64,000 bases of DNA, taken from positions 13,050,986 to 13,114,985 of the forward strand of contig NC_091116.1 in the NCBI RefSeq assembly GCF_024713975.1, read 5' to 3'. The notes below the pieces were generated by a model, which saw only the letters and a list, made by a program, of their open reading frames with translations, did not search any database and was not told the origin of the DNA. Below, in pieces: positions 33,046-43,130 of the stretch (its first letter is position 1; each line of letters opens with the position of its first letter). Made by a program: the position numbers and the translations under genes. This stretch comes from Paralichthys olivaceus. Its lineage: Eukaryota > Chordata > Actinopteri > Pleuronectiformes > Paralichthyidae.

Positions 33046-36000
33046 ATGGCGGGTCGGCTGCCGGCCTGTGTCGTCGACTGCGGCACAGGGTGAGCGAGGA
33101 AACACCAGATGCTAGTTAGCGTTAGCCTGCTTCCATTGACCACAGCGGCGTCTGTCACAGCTGAGCTAACGCCCTGCTGCTAACGTTAGCATGCTACACC
33201 CGGTCTTTACCCTCGCAGTGTGTGAACACGTGTTAATGTGATGAACTGTCGCCGCGGAGACTTTATGTAGAATCTGTTTTTGACCTCAGCACCGTTTCAT
33301 ACACTGGGATTAGCCGCTGCTAGCCGCTCGAGCTAATGCTACTTCCTGGACCGTCCTCTCACAGGAAACTCATCATCCCACTGGTTCTGGATTTTAACTG
33401 AGCTCCGCCTGTTCTGTCCGTTTCTTCTGTTCAGGTACACGAAGCTGGGATATGCAGGAAACACAGAGCCGCAGTTCATCATTCCTTCATGTGAGTAAAC
33501 CATCAAACCACCACCTGAACTGGAGCTGCTGTTCAGAGTCAAGCATTTAAAAGGTTTTAATGGAAATAGTTGCAGCTCAACAACACAACGTTCATTAGAT
33601 AATAACAACCTTTGAAAGCCTCACACTACATTTGAACACACTGAGTTTGAGACCTCACGAATGATAGAAAACGAGAACGCTTCCTTTATGATTTTCAACA
33701 ACGTGACAGTTTCAGGTCGACTTCCTTTTACCACCGGCTCATGTGCAGAGAGACGACTTGAAATAAGCATCTTTGATCGGAAGGGGAACCTCTGATTATA
33801 AATACAACAAACCTTTGTGTCAGCGAATGCAAATGAACAATCATCGAGTTTCTCCATCTGTTTCAGGAAAAATGTTTTTCATGTAAACAAACCCACAAAT
33901 TGTGACTTGAGCAGGATTCACTGGAAGAACGAGGACGAGGAAATGACTGAGAGAATCACCGATGGTTTCTTCTTGTTCCTCTTCAGGTATCGCGATCAAA
34001 GAATCGGCCAAGGTCGGGGACCAGGCTCAGCGCCGGATGATGAAGGGCGTGGATGACCTGGATTTCTTCATCGGGGACGAAGCCATCGACAAACCGTCAT
34101 ACGCGACAAAGGTAGAGCTGAAGTTCAGGTTTGGTTTTCCTGTGTGAATTCTGGACGTTACTCATTATTACATTCATGCTGTGTCCTGTTCTCTCTCCCA
34201 GTGGCCCATTCGTCACGGGATAGTGGAGGACTGGGACCTGATGGAGAGATTTATGGAGCAGATCATCTTCAAGTATCTGCGGGCAGAACCTGAAGACCAT
34301 TACTTCCTTTTGGTAAGAGCAGAACTACCACCTAGTAAATGTACTACATTTCCCTGTCCTGAAAATCTCAAGTCATTTGCCTCTTGGGTCTTTACCTCCT
34401 TTCACAAATGTTTGCTTTTATTCTGTTGTGTAGCTGAAGTTAAGTTAGAAACTAGTGTTTAATACTCACGTGATGAATCTGTCCGTCTCCGTCTCTCTCT
34501 GCAGACAGAGCCTCCACTCAACACTCCAGAGAACAGAGAGTACACAGCAGAGATCATGTTTGAGTCGTTCAACGTCCCCGGTCTCTACATCGCTGTTCAG
34601 GTGCGTTTCATACAACGAATACCTCAAACTGCAGGACTCACAACTAGTGAACACACATGTGAAACCAGACTCTGTGATAAAATTAGATTTGACTCTTTTC
34701 ACTCAGAAAAATGAGTCAGACAGTGTTTTTATTATCGCTTCCTCTTCTTGAGGTTTCGCAGTCGTGTCTGAATATTTCCACTTGATTTAAATCCTGCAGA
34801 GTGTCGTCACTGGGAATTCCTGAATTCTGAAGCACGAGTCATGTTTAAATGTTGCTTTTATTTTTTAAGCCTCAGTCATTTGAAGGTATCACTCGATCCT
34901 GTATTTTTTTTTAAACGTGAACTTCCTGTCTCAGGCTGTTCTGGCGCTGGCTGCCTCCTGGACGTCCCGACAGGTTGGAGAGCGGACGCTGACAGGGACC
35001 GTGATTGACAGTGGAGACGGAGTCACACACGTCATCCCAGTGGTCGGTGTTATTATTATTATTATCATCATTATTATCATCAGGAATCACTTTTTAGCTG
35101 CTTCCTTGTTCTCAAGCGTTAACTCTGCTGTCCAGGCTGAAGGCTACGTCATCGGCAGCTGCATCAAACACATCCCCATCGCTGGTCGAGACATCACCTA
35201 CTTCATCCAACAGCTGCTGAGGGAGCGGGAGGTGGGGATTCCCCCGGAACAGTCTCTGGAGACGGCTAAAGCTGTCAAGGTCGGTATTCATTTAATTTAT
35301 CATTCAAGATCTTTCCTCAGAAACATAAAATCTAGATGTTTTGACGGTTCGTTAAAGTTAAAGCATGAAAAAGGGACTTAAATAACACAAGCAAGAACTT
35401 GAATTTGTGAAAATGGAAATTGCATCAGCCCTTTGCCTCCAGCTATAATGAAAATAACCAGTTTTCTCTCTGTCAACAGCCGTGAACTCGCGGCAGCAAT
35501 ATTTTAAAAGTGACAGTTGTGGCTCTTCGTTTTGAGTTACATATGTGTCAAGATATTTAGATTACGGCACATAAATAATTCAGTTTAATTTAATGATCCC
35601 TTATATTCTCATATTGCAAAAAGAAGCAGCCAGGAAACGATGGAACAGATGATGATGATGTGATTGAGGGTGTGCTCCTGAGTTTGGCCACTAGATGTCA
35701 GTGCAGCTGCAGAAACGTCTGCACGTCTCCAAGTGATGACTCCAGGTTTAACTCGTCATAACATCTGCATTCTACCACAGCTGGACTATGTTGCTTTGTT
35801 TTTCAGGAGCGGTTCAGCTACGTCTGCCCCGACCTGGTGAAGGAGTTCAGCAAGTACGACACAGACGGCTCCAAGTGGATCAAACAGTACACCGGCGTCA
35901 ACTCCATCAGCAAGAAGGAGTTCACCATCGACGTCGGCTACGAGCGTTTCCTGGGGCCTGAGATCTTTTTTCATCCTGAGGTACGAGCGATCGCTTCTTA

Positions 36001-36763
36001 GAGATGTCGTGTTCGTGCTGCTGATGACGATGTTGATGGATGATAACAAAAAGAAAATGTTCTGATTTGATTTTCTTTTGCTCTCGTCCAGTTTGCAAAC
36101 CCGGATTTCACTCAGCCGATCTCAGAGGTGGTGGACGAGGTCATCCAGAACTGTCCCATCGACGTCAGGCGTCCGCTGTACAAGGTACAGAAGTCTCGTG
36201 AATGTGACGCTCGCACGAGGGAAGCGTGTTTGTATGTTTTTGTTGACGTGAACTTGTGTCTCAGAACATCGTGCTCTCCGGAGGCTCCACCATGTTCAGG
36301 GACTTCGGCCGGCGCCTGCAGAGGGACCTCAAGAGGAGCGTGGACGCACGACTGAAAATGAGCGAAGAGCTCAGCGGCGGGAAGTTGAAGGTGAGACGAT
36401 GACAAACCCACCGGAGGGAAAACGTCTGATAGGTGTTTTCGTCTTGTCTCTTACACGTGTGACGCTTTGTTTTCAGCCCAAACCCATCGACGTGCAAGTC
36501 GTCACTCATCACATGCAGAGATACGCTGTCTGGTTCGGAGGATCAATGCTGGCGTCTACTGTGAGTTTCAGTGGTTTCTCGTCACATGTATTTTTCTTTT
36601 CACGTGTTTTCATTTTCAAAACATGAAGATTAATTAAGAATCGTTTGTTTTTTTGTTTTTTTTGCAGCCTGAGTTCTACCAAGTGTGCCACACTAAGAAA
36701 GATTACGAAGAGATCGGGCCGAGCATCTGCCGCCACAACCCCGTATTCGGCGTCATGTCTTAG
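33046..36763 (+). CDS. actr3: Actin-related protein 3 (Arp2/3 complex subunit), complete, 12 exons
   Basis: Exons: 33046-33089, 33435-33490, 33987-34111, 34202-34312, 34505-34600, 34935-35042, 35136-35279, 35807-35980, 36092-36184, 36265-36390, 36477-36560, 36668-36763. They sum to 1257 nt, or 418 residues, the same length as human ARP3. The actin fold is intact: phosphate-1 loop [18 protein letters not shown] (residues 12-29), phosphate-2 loop [12 protein letters not shown], adenosine-loop [15 protein letters not shown] and the terminus FGVMS. ARP3 and ARP2 form the pointed-end pseudo-dimer that nucleates branched actin filaments at the leading edge, endosomes and junctions. [13 protein letters not shown] and KYDTDGSKW match ACTR3 rather than ACTR3B. 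Introns are compact (77-527 nt). Two donors are GTCGGT (after 35042 and after 35279), weaker than usual. Confidence 0.99.
33491..33986 (+). other. actr3: actr3 intron 2 with an octamer word
   Basis: A 496-nt intron without coding signal. At 33827-33841 it holds ATGCAAATGAACAAT, a perfect POU octamer followed by a SOX-like AACAAT. Introns 1 (33090-33434) and 7 (35280-35806) hold nothing I can name except GTTAGC/GCTAAC words in intron 1 and a CTCF-like word at 35688-35703 in intron 7. Confidence 0.45.
35043..35135 (+). other. actr3: actr3 intron 6: 93 nt, no in-frame stop
   Basis: The intron is a multiple of three and open in the Arp3 frame. If retained it would add 31 residues including a run of Ile from (ATT/ATC)n at about 35050-35082, directly after the phosphate-2 loop. 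Donor is GTCGGT, acceptor TCCAG. Because flanking exons match Arp3 exactly across the junction (HVIPV/AEGYV), it is treated as an intron. Confidence 0.85.
35688..35703 (+). promoter_or_regulatory. CTCF-like word in actr3 intron 7
   Basis: CCACTAGATGTCAGTG, preceded by TTTGG. A nearly identical word occurs at 53850-53864. Such words recur in fish repeats and resemble the CTCF core, but TGTCA replaces the usual GGC. Confidence 0.3.
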
Positions 36764-37600
36764 GCCGGGGAGAAAGCGGAGGAAGCGCCACAAGACCTCA
36801 CTCGCTGTGGAAGTCCCATGAGCCTTTGCACGGATGCTCCGAACAGGCCTGTTCATTCGGATTGATCGACAGCGGACCAAACAAACTGCCAATCAAAAGT
36901 GTGGCAATCTCCTCGCAAATCAGAGGAAAGAGGTGACGCAGCCCAAAGGTTCCTCAAATACAATGTTTACTGCAAGTAGGTTAATAATAGGTGATAAATC
37001 TTAAATTTGTGTGCCTCGTATATGTACTTATTCTCTCCTCACAGGGTTGTAATATGTGATTAATCAACATGGGTCCTGTGTAAATGCACTTCTCTGTGTG
37101 GAAGCGTCGGGTTCTCGCTATGTGTTATAAGAATTAAAGCTAAGGGGTTGTCTGGAGAACCGGGACACGCTTCGATCGATCCAAGAAACAAACACCAGTG
37201 AGTCAAACTCCTTTCTGATCATTTAGTCGAACGAGTGCAAACGCAAATACACGGTTTAAAAAAAAAAAAACAGCGTTCATTCCTGATTTTCTTTTCTTTC
37301 TTTTTTTGTGGGTGTTTAAAATATCTCTCGGTACCTGGAGGAAATATTTCAAGTATTTGTCTCCAGGTGTCCCTGAGACAACTTGTCGTCTTTTCTCCGC
37401 TTTTCTTTTGACCTTTTTATTTGTATCAACGCCCTGAAAAAGGAAAAAAAAAAAGCATTGTGTTAATATATGATCATGCAGTTTGAAAGACTGTTGGTGG
37501 ACCATCACTGTTGCCTAGATCTCAGTCATACTGGATAGCCTTGTACTGTACCAAATCTGGATTTCAATACTGGCATGACAATAAATGCCAACGAGATGTT
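36764..37600 (+). other. actr3: actr3 3' UTR
   Basis: Noncoding sequence after TAG 36761-36763 with an A-run near 37258-37270 and the likely polyadenylation signal at 37580. Open frames on the minus strand are Lys/Phe-rich shadows of A/T runs. Confidence 0.65.
37580..37585 (+). terminator. actr3: Candidate polyadenylation signal of actr3
   Basis: AATAAA within GGCATGACAATAAATGCC, followed within 40 nt by TGTTTGTCCTGTTGTAGTTTG, a GU-rich downstream element. Consistent with a 3' UTR of about 840 nt. Confidence 0.65.
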
Positions 37601-38028
37601 TGTCCTGTTGTAGTTTGTGTTTTTCAAGAACAATGTGTAGAGTTCTAAATATCTCCTGCTCATTATTAGAGAGAAAGTCTTTTTAACTCATCTACAGTTC
37701 AGCTTTATTACAGTTTAACTTCAGTTACTTAACCTGCCATCAAACTCTACGCTATTTTAAAGTAAAACACTTTGCATGAACATGCCGCCACTCTTATTTT
37801 TACTCCCCCCCCATCCTGCAACTCTATCTCCTCCAAATGAGCAACACATGATGCAACATTTATTTTCGTTCTGCCGCTTCGTGTGGAAAACACCGGTCAG
37901 TCCGGATCAGGAGTGAATCAGAATTTACTCTGTGTATTTGAACATGGAAGCAAAGACGGAGAGTAAATAAAGAGTTCGACAGAGTCTGACTGTAAAAGGA
38001 AGAGATAGAAAGAGCAGCCGGCCGAGAC
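37601..38028 (+). promoter_or_regulatory. tmem182: Short gap and 5' flank of tmem182
   Basis: Only about 430 nt separates the inferred actr3 end from the tmem182 start. It contains CTATTTTAAAG near 37752 (a one-mismatch MEF2-like site) and CACATG E-box-like words near 37845, which would suit a muscle gene but are weak matches. The transcription start is not defined. Confidence 0.35.
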
Positions 38029-39748
38029 ATGTCTCCGGCAGAGAGGATGAAGCTTCTCCTCTTCCTGGCGTCGTTCTTTGGAGCCGTAGGATCTCTGCTC
38101 ATGCTGCTCTGCTGCGGCACCGAGTACTGGCTGCTGGCTGCGGAGTCCTGCAGCCGACCCGAGGACAGACGTGAGGTAAGTGTCCTCAGGACATCACACG
38201 ACTTTATCTGCACGCCGTTCTAAAAGCATTGTCACAAAAAAGAGAAGAAATCAACAGCAATATGTTGTTAAACTTGGTAAAGCAGAACGTACTGCGGCTT
38301 AAAGTTAGTATTTGTTCACTACTCTACTTCTTTATGATTCTGTTTGTATTAGAAGAACCAATGTTTATCAGAATAATGTACGGAGAAGGTGCAAAGGAAA
38401 ATCAAGCAGAAGAAAATAGAGTGAATAAGGAAAGAAGACAACAACTGAGAACCTGTTTGTCATTTGTGAATAAAGTTATTGTCTTAAATTCTCTGTCAGT
38501 GACGGGCAGAGGTCACAGATCCTCTGTGGACGTGCACCAGTGATTAACACTTTACACAAACACGTCGTCAAACTTCTTTAGCTCTCGAGAGACATTTAAA
38601 ATGTTTTTTTTTTTTTTTTTCAGGGAGCAGGTCAAAAAGAAAACTTCATTGTTCAATAATAATCATTATTCATTGTCTTCCATCAGAGCGGAGGAGACGA
38701 GATGAGGATCTTTCACGAGGGTTTGTTCTGGCGATGCTCCTTCGTGGTCACTTCCCATGAGTTCTCAGTGTGGGACCTGTGGATCTGTGAGAACCTTCGC
38801 TACACACGGTCTTTTAAAACATACACGATGCTGTCACGACCTCTAAATGTCTAAAAAAAAAAAATCTTTATTTTAACCCTCAGCCAATCAGCCGTCGTCA
38901 AAGGTTTGCCAGGCGGCCTTCCTCTTCCCGTTTCCTGTGAACGAGCCAGTGAGATCCAAGATGGACGCACTTCCTCCTGAGCCATACGAACATCCCTCCG
39001 CCATTGGTTTGTGTATATTTGCAGTTTTCACAGTCGGTGGTGATTTGTCCTGAGTCTCATGGTCTCATTGTGCTCCTCAGTGTTCAGGACCTTCTGGAGC
39101 ATCTTCCTCGTCTCAGGTTCGGTTTCTGTCATCACAGGCGGGTTTGTGCTCATCTCCGCCGGCTCGTTGACCAATCACAAGCTCGTTAAAGCCGGTGGGG
39201 CCCTTCAGCTGTGCGGGGGTGAGTGTGTTCGTTCTTTTTTTTAAATTAAATCCAGGACTTCTAATTTGATCAAGTAGAATTTATGTGATATTATTATCAT
39301 GTACAAAGATGTAGCGGAACAATCAGACACGCACAAGAATCAGAATTCAGTTTTTAATGAGAGAACAAATGAAATAAAACCTTTTAAATTATAAATAAGA
39401 TGAAAAATGAAACATTTAGGATAAAAGAAGAAATAAACTCCTCCTCTGAGGGATGATGGACGTATAGATCTTAAACTTGACTTCTCCCTGTCAGGCCTGT
39501 GTCTTCTGGCCGTACTGTTGATGTATCTGATGTGGATCCAGGTCCTGGACACCCTGGAGCAGTTTGTCCTCCACCAGAGTGTCTCCACCTGTCCCTCCTT
39601 CCACCTCAGCGTCCATCACGGTCCCTCCTTCCTCCTGGCTCCAGCGGCCGTCTTCTTCTGCCTGCTCGCCGGCCTGCTCTTCGTTCTGATTGGCCGGATT
39701 GTTCAGCGGGACCAGAAAAAGCACAGAGTTCCTGAAACTTCGTTGTAG
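38029..39748 (+). CDS. tmem182: Transmembrane protein 182, claudin-superfamily, complete, 5 exons
   Basis: Exons 38029-38175, 38687-38786, 38884-39006, 39081-39218 and 39495-39748 (TAG 39746-39748) join to 253 residues; human TMEM182 is 229. Four membrane spans: about residues 8-30 (LLLFLASFFGAVGSLLMLLC), then IFLVSGSVSVITGGFVLISA, LCLLAVLLMYLMWIQVL and FLLAPAAVFFCLLAGLLFVL. The first outer loop has YWLLAAE after span 1, FHEGLFWRCSF and SNQPSSKVC, the TMEM182 version of the claudin W-GLW-C-C signature. Family knowledge: TMEM182 is enriched in muscle and fat and restrains myoblast fusion through integrin beta-1. An in-frame ATG at 38047 (MKLLLFLASF) aligns better with the mammalian start, so the true protein may be 247 residues. 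Teleosts often keep two copies (a/b); I cannot say which this is. Confidence 0.9.
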
Positions 39749-40130
39749 GATCCAGTTTTTTTTATCCAGACTGAAACTGTGATTGACAGGAGGTCACTCA
39801 GCGATGACCAAAATCAAAAATGTGGATCCCTCCCCCCCGGTGAAGATAATTGGAATCCTTAATTGGAGACTTGTCATTGTAAATAGTTTTTCTAATCTAT
39901 TTAACAGATCCCATTGTGATTAATACCCCGATACACTCGCTCTGGTTTGATTATAATTGATGAATCAGTTTTGACAAAGAAGTGGCGGGCGTGCGGGTGC
40001 TGGGCCGCTGGTGTGCACGTTGAAGGATTGAGTGGGATGAGAGTGAGCGGAGCTGCCTGTCACCGGGACGTCAGGCTGAAGCACACTGGGTCACAGGGAT
40101 GGAGATAATAATAAATTAGACTGTCATAAT
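39749..40130 (+). other. tmem182: tmem182 3' UTR (extent inferred)
   Basis: Noncoding sequence with an AATAAA at 40110-40115. Nothing else recognised apart from a short C-run near 39830. Confidence 0.45.
40110..40115 (+). terminator. tmem182: Candidate polyadenylation signal of tmem182
   Basis: AATAAA in GATAATAATAAATTAG, about 360 nt after the stop. It is the first good hexamer downstream of the stop. Confidence 0.4.
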
Positions 40131-40840
40131 CCATTTTCTGACAGGAGGCCACTTCAGGGACGCCTCCTGGGGTGTGTAAGACACTCAGCGGTCACTAGAG
40201 GACAGTGTTGTCTCGGGATAACGTTGGGAGCAGTTGTTGAAGTGTCCACGTCAGATCAGGCCTGTGGACGATATATGTGACAAGTGATGGGGGGGGGTTT
40301 AATTCTCCTGGCGAATTAAAGACACCGAGTTTTGTGTTCGTCAAGTTTCAGTGTGGTTGGTGTAATATTTGAGGTGGTGGTGGTGGTGGGGGGGGGGGGG
40401 GGTTGGTGGCCTGCAGTCACACCTTGATAATTGGAAAAGGCAAACAGAGGTGAGACCTCGAGATGAGGGTAACAAAAGGGAGAGAAGGGGAAGGTAAAAG
40501 GGGGGAGCAGGGAGAAAAGGGAGTTGACACTGCTCATCAGTGCTTCTCTCGATATTTTATCACGTCTGACGCTCCTTCATCCCTCCATCCCATCTCCTCC
40601 TCATCTCCGTTGTGAACTAGGTGGGTGTCATTACACCTGAGCATGTCACATTCACTTCCCCGACCCTCGCCATGTTTAACATCTCTGTCACCTCCCTCAC
40701 CAACAGACGACCGAGGCGTCCACGGCTCATCTGAGTTTTCGGGGAGATCCAGTCTCATCACTGGGTTTCCATCTTTCCAGAGCAGGATCCTGGCAGATTC
40801 ATTATATGAGCTCCTGGAGAGGAGGTGGCTCTCATCATTA
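40131..40840. other. Start of the gene-free flank
   Basis: No gene. Contains a G-run of 14 or more at about 40387-40402 preceded by (GGT)n, and purine-rich sequence to 40530. Open frames here are low complexity. Confidence 0.5.
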
Positions 40841-41036
40841 TAATATAATGTAATTTAATATGATATCATATCATATTAAATTGGATATAATATAATGTGA
40901 CATAATATAACATCATATAATGGGATATTATGTCATATAATGTAGTATAATGTGATATAATGTAATTTAATATGATACAATATCCTATCATATAAAATGT
41001 GATATAATATAATGTGATATATAACATATATAATAA
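40841..41036. repeat. AT-rich block with internal 112-bp-offset duplication
   Basis: Almost pure A/T with recurring ATATAATGTGAT-type words. A segment beginning ATAATGTAATTTAATATGAT at 40845 recurs at 40957, so the block has grown by duplication of a unit of about 112 bp as well as by short-unit slippage. Confidence 0.8.
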
Positions 41037-42889
41037 TTTTAAGAAAATATTTTATTGGGGTACAAACTCATTGTATGTTACATTTATTTTTTTTTTAATA
41101 TATTTTTTTTTAAAGGAAAGAGCTGAACTGTATCTTCGTTAGCATGTATGCTAGTTCACCACCTGAGTGAACACCAGGCGTCATCTCTGACTCGTTAGCA
41201 TTAGCATGTGTGAGACAGATCTACACACACACACACAAGAGTCCGGTGAGTTCGTTGTCTCTGTCTTTTTATATGAATTAACAGTTTTCAAACTGCTAAT
41301 GGAGCTAAATATTTGTTAGCACGAGTTTTTCAACCCCACCCCCCTCACAGCTGACGTTAGCATTTAGCTAATGCTAACCACGTGAGGCTAACGTTAGCCT
41401 AGCTCTTTAGCTAGCTCCTTACATTTTAAAATGAGCCCAGTGAGAGTTCAGCTTTTATCTGTTTCCTCTTTAGATTAAAACGAAATTAATGTGCAACTAT
41501 AACAACACACATACAAATATATATATATATATTGATGTGACCATGATAGCACCATAAACAATACAATTAAACCTGTCCATCACATGACGTGTGTATATAA
41601 GTTAATTGATTTGTTTTTTAAAGAAGAAAAAGAAACTTTATTGTTTTTGCATCTTTGAGTCACTTTATGTTTAAAACAATTAAAGTATTTTCTGTCTCCC
41701 AATGCACAGCATGTTTTTATTTTTATTTTTGCGTCTTGATGTGGAAATTCAAAGATGCCGCTTCCTTTATTTTGCATCTATAGATTATATGAATTAATAT
41801 GCATTTAACTGAATCAATGTCGTGAATGTTTTCACTGTAATAACCTGAAAGAAAAGAAAATGAGCATCCATTAAAAGCTGGATACAACCTCGTCCCACCA
41901 CCTCGTCTCCAACCTGCCACTGCTTGTTGGTAAACTCCGCTCCACCTCCACATTACCCAGAGGCCAACCCAGGGGGCGCAATTATTCAGGCCTCTGTTCA
42001 TCAGAGTAGAAGAAATTAGCCTCTTCTCCTGAACCAAGACCTTCTAACCTGCACCAGGACCTCGGGCGGCCTGTCTGACTGTCGTGACCCCCTGTGACTT
42101 CCCTCTCCAGACCTTGAGTTTTCCATACATATGAGCCCGAGCTGGCCGGAGCCATGCTTGGCTGCCATACGGCTTCCCCCATCTGCCCCGGTTGGCGAAT
42201 TGGGGCTGGGGAGCTGCAGGCTATAAAATCCCCCCCCCTCACACACACACACACACACACACACACCTCCACTACACCTCCTGGGAGCGTTTGCAACAAT
42301 CCAAGTCTTTGGTGACGAGCAGCCGAGCCGAGATGTGTCGGCCTCCGTCGCCTTAAAAGCTGTGATTACAAAAGCAATATTGGAAATTGAATTTCCAGGA
42401 AGTCTACATTTCAAAGTTTTCAAATCAACCGCGGGTCAATATCTAAACGAGCAATTATGGAAAAGAAGACAGTCGTGTAATAAATGTTATTATGACAGAG
42501 TCTCTTAGGGCAAAGAATAAGAGCTTCTCTTCCTCCCTTTTTTTATTCTGCACTTCCTTTTTCCTGTAATTTGCTCTTTTCGTCATTAATATCATTTTGA
42601 GTTACAGGTGATTCAGTTTCTCATGTCCGTGCTGTCACACCCTCCTCTCTCACCCTCTCCATCCCCTCCCCGCCTCACCTGCTGTCTGTCTTTGGCTCTT
42701 TCCATCTTCCATTTCATCTATTCAGGCCGGGCAGCGGCGGATAATGAGGTCTGTGGCCCGGCACTGTGCTGCCCCGGCTCGCTGAGCACAGTCTCAACAC
42801 TTTGCAGTTGCATCACAAAGTCTTACAGGAACCGTCTCTGCTGTTGTGAAGGGCTCCACCGGGAAACAGGTTTGAAAATAATACATTAA
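41037..42889. other. Gene-free segment with GCTAAC words and a CA repeat
   Basis: No gene. Clusters of GTTAGC/GCTAAC words at about 41140-41415, an AT run at 41518-41533, and a (CA)n microsatellite at 42240-42266 next to a C-run. Open frames crossing the CA run are chance products. Confidence 0.5.
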
Positions 42890-43130
42890 GCAAAATGTAG
42901 ACTGTAAATAAAAATGGATGATGCATCTCCACTTGCTCTCGCTGTCCAGAACTGAAGCCCGAAACATCACGGGTACGAACTCGGCCATCTTGAAATGAAG
43001 ACGTCACTCTGGAGCTGGAGTCTGGACGGAGCGATGGGGGATACGCCCACTCAACCAATTGTGAGTCAGTCTCCGCTGTCAATCAAAATGTTTCACACGG
43101 TTGAAAGCGTCAAATAACTTTTTAAAAACA
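42890..43130. repeat. Probable teleost dispersed element
   Basis: Contains in order ACTGTAAATAAAAATGGATG, GGCCATCTTGAAATGAAGACG, GGAGCTGGAGTCTGGACGGA and CGCCCACTCAACCAATTG, a series I recall as typical of a repeat widespread in percomorph genomes. No family name can be given, and identity rests on memory rather than a search. Confidence 0.55.

Noticed and set aside
34917..35381. Single 154-residue exon spanning two actr3 exons
   Set aside because: The open frame runs through a 93-nt intron; the Arp3 family sequence requires HVIPV to join AEGYV directly.
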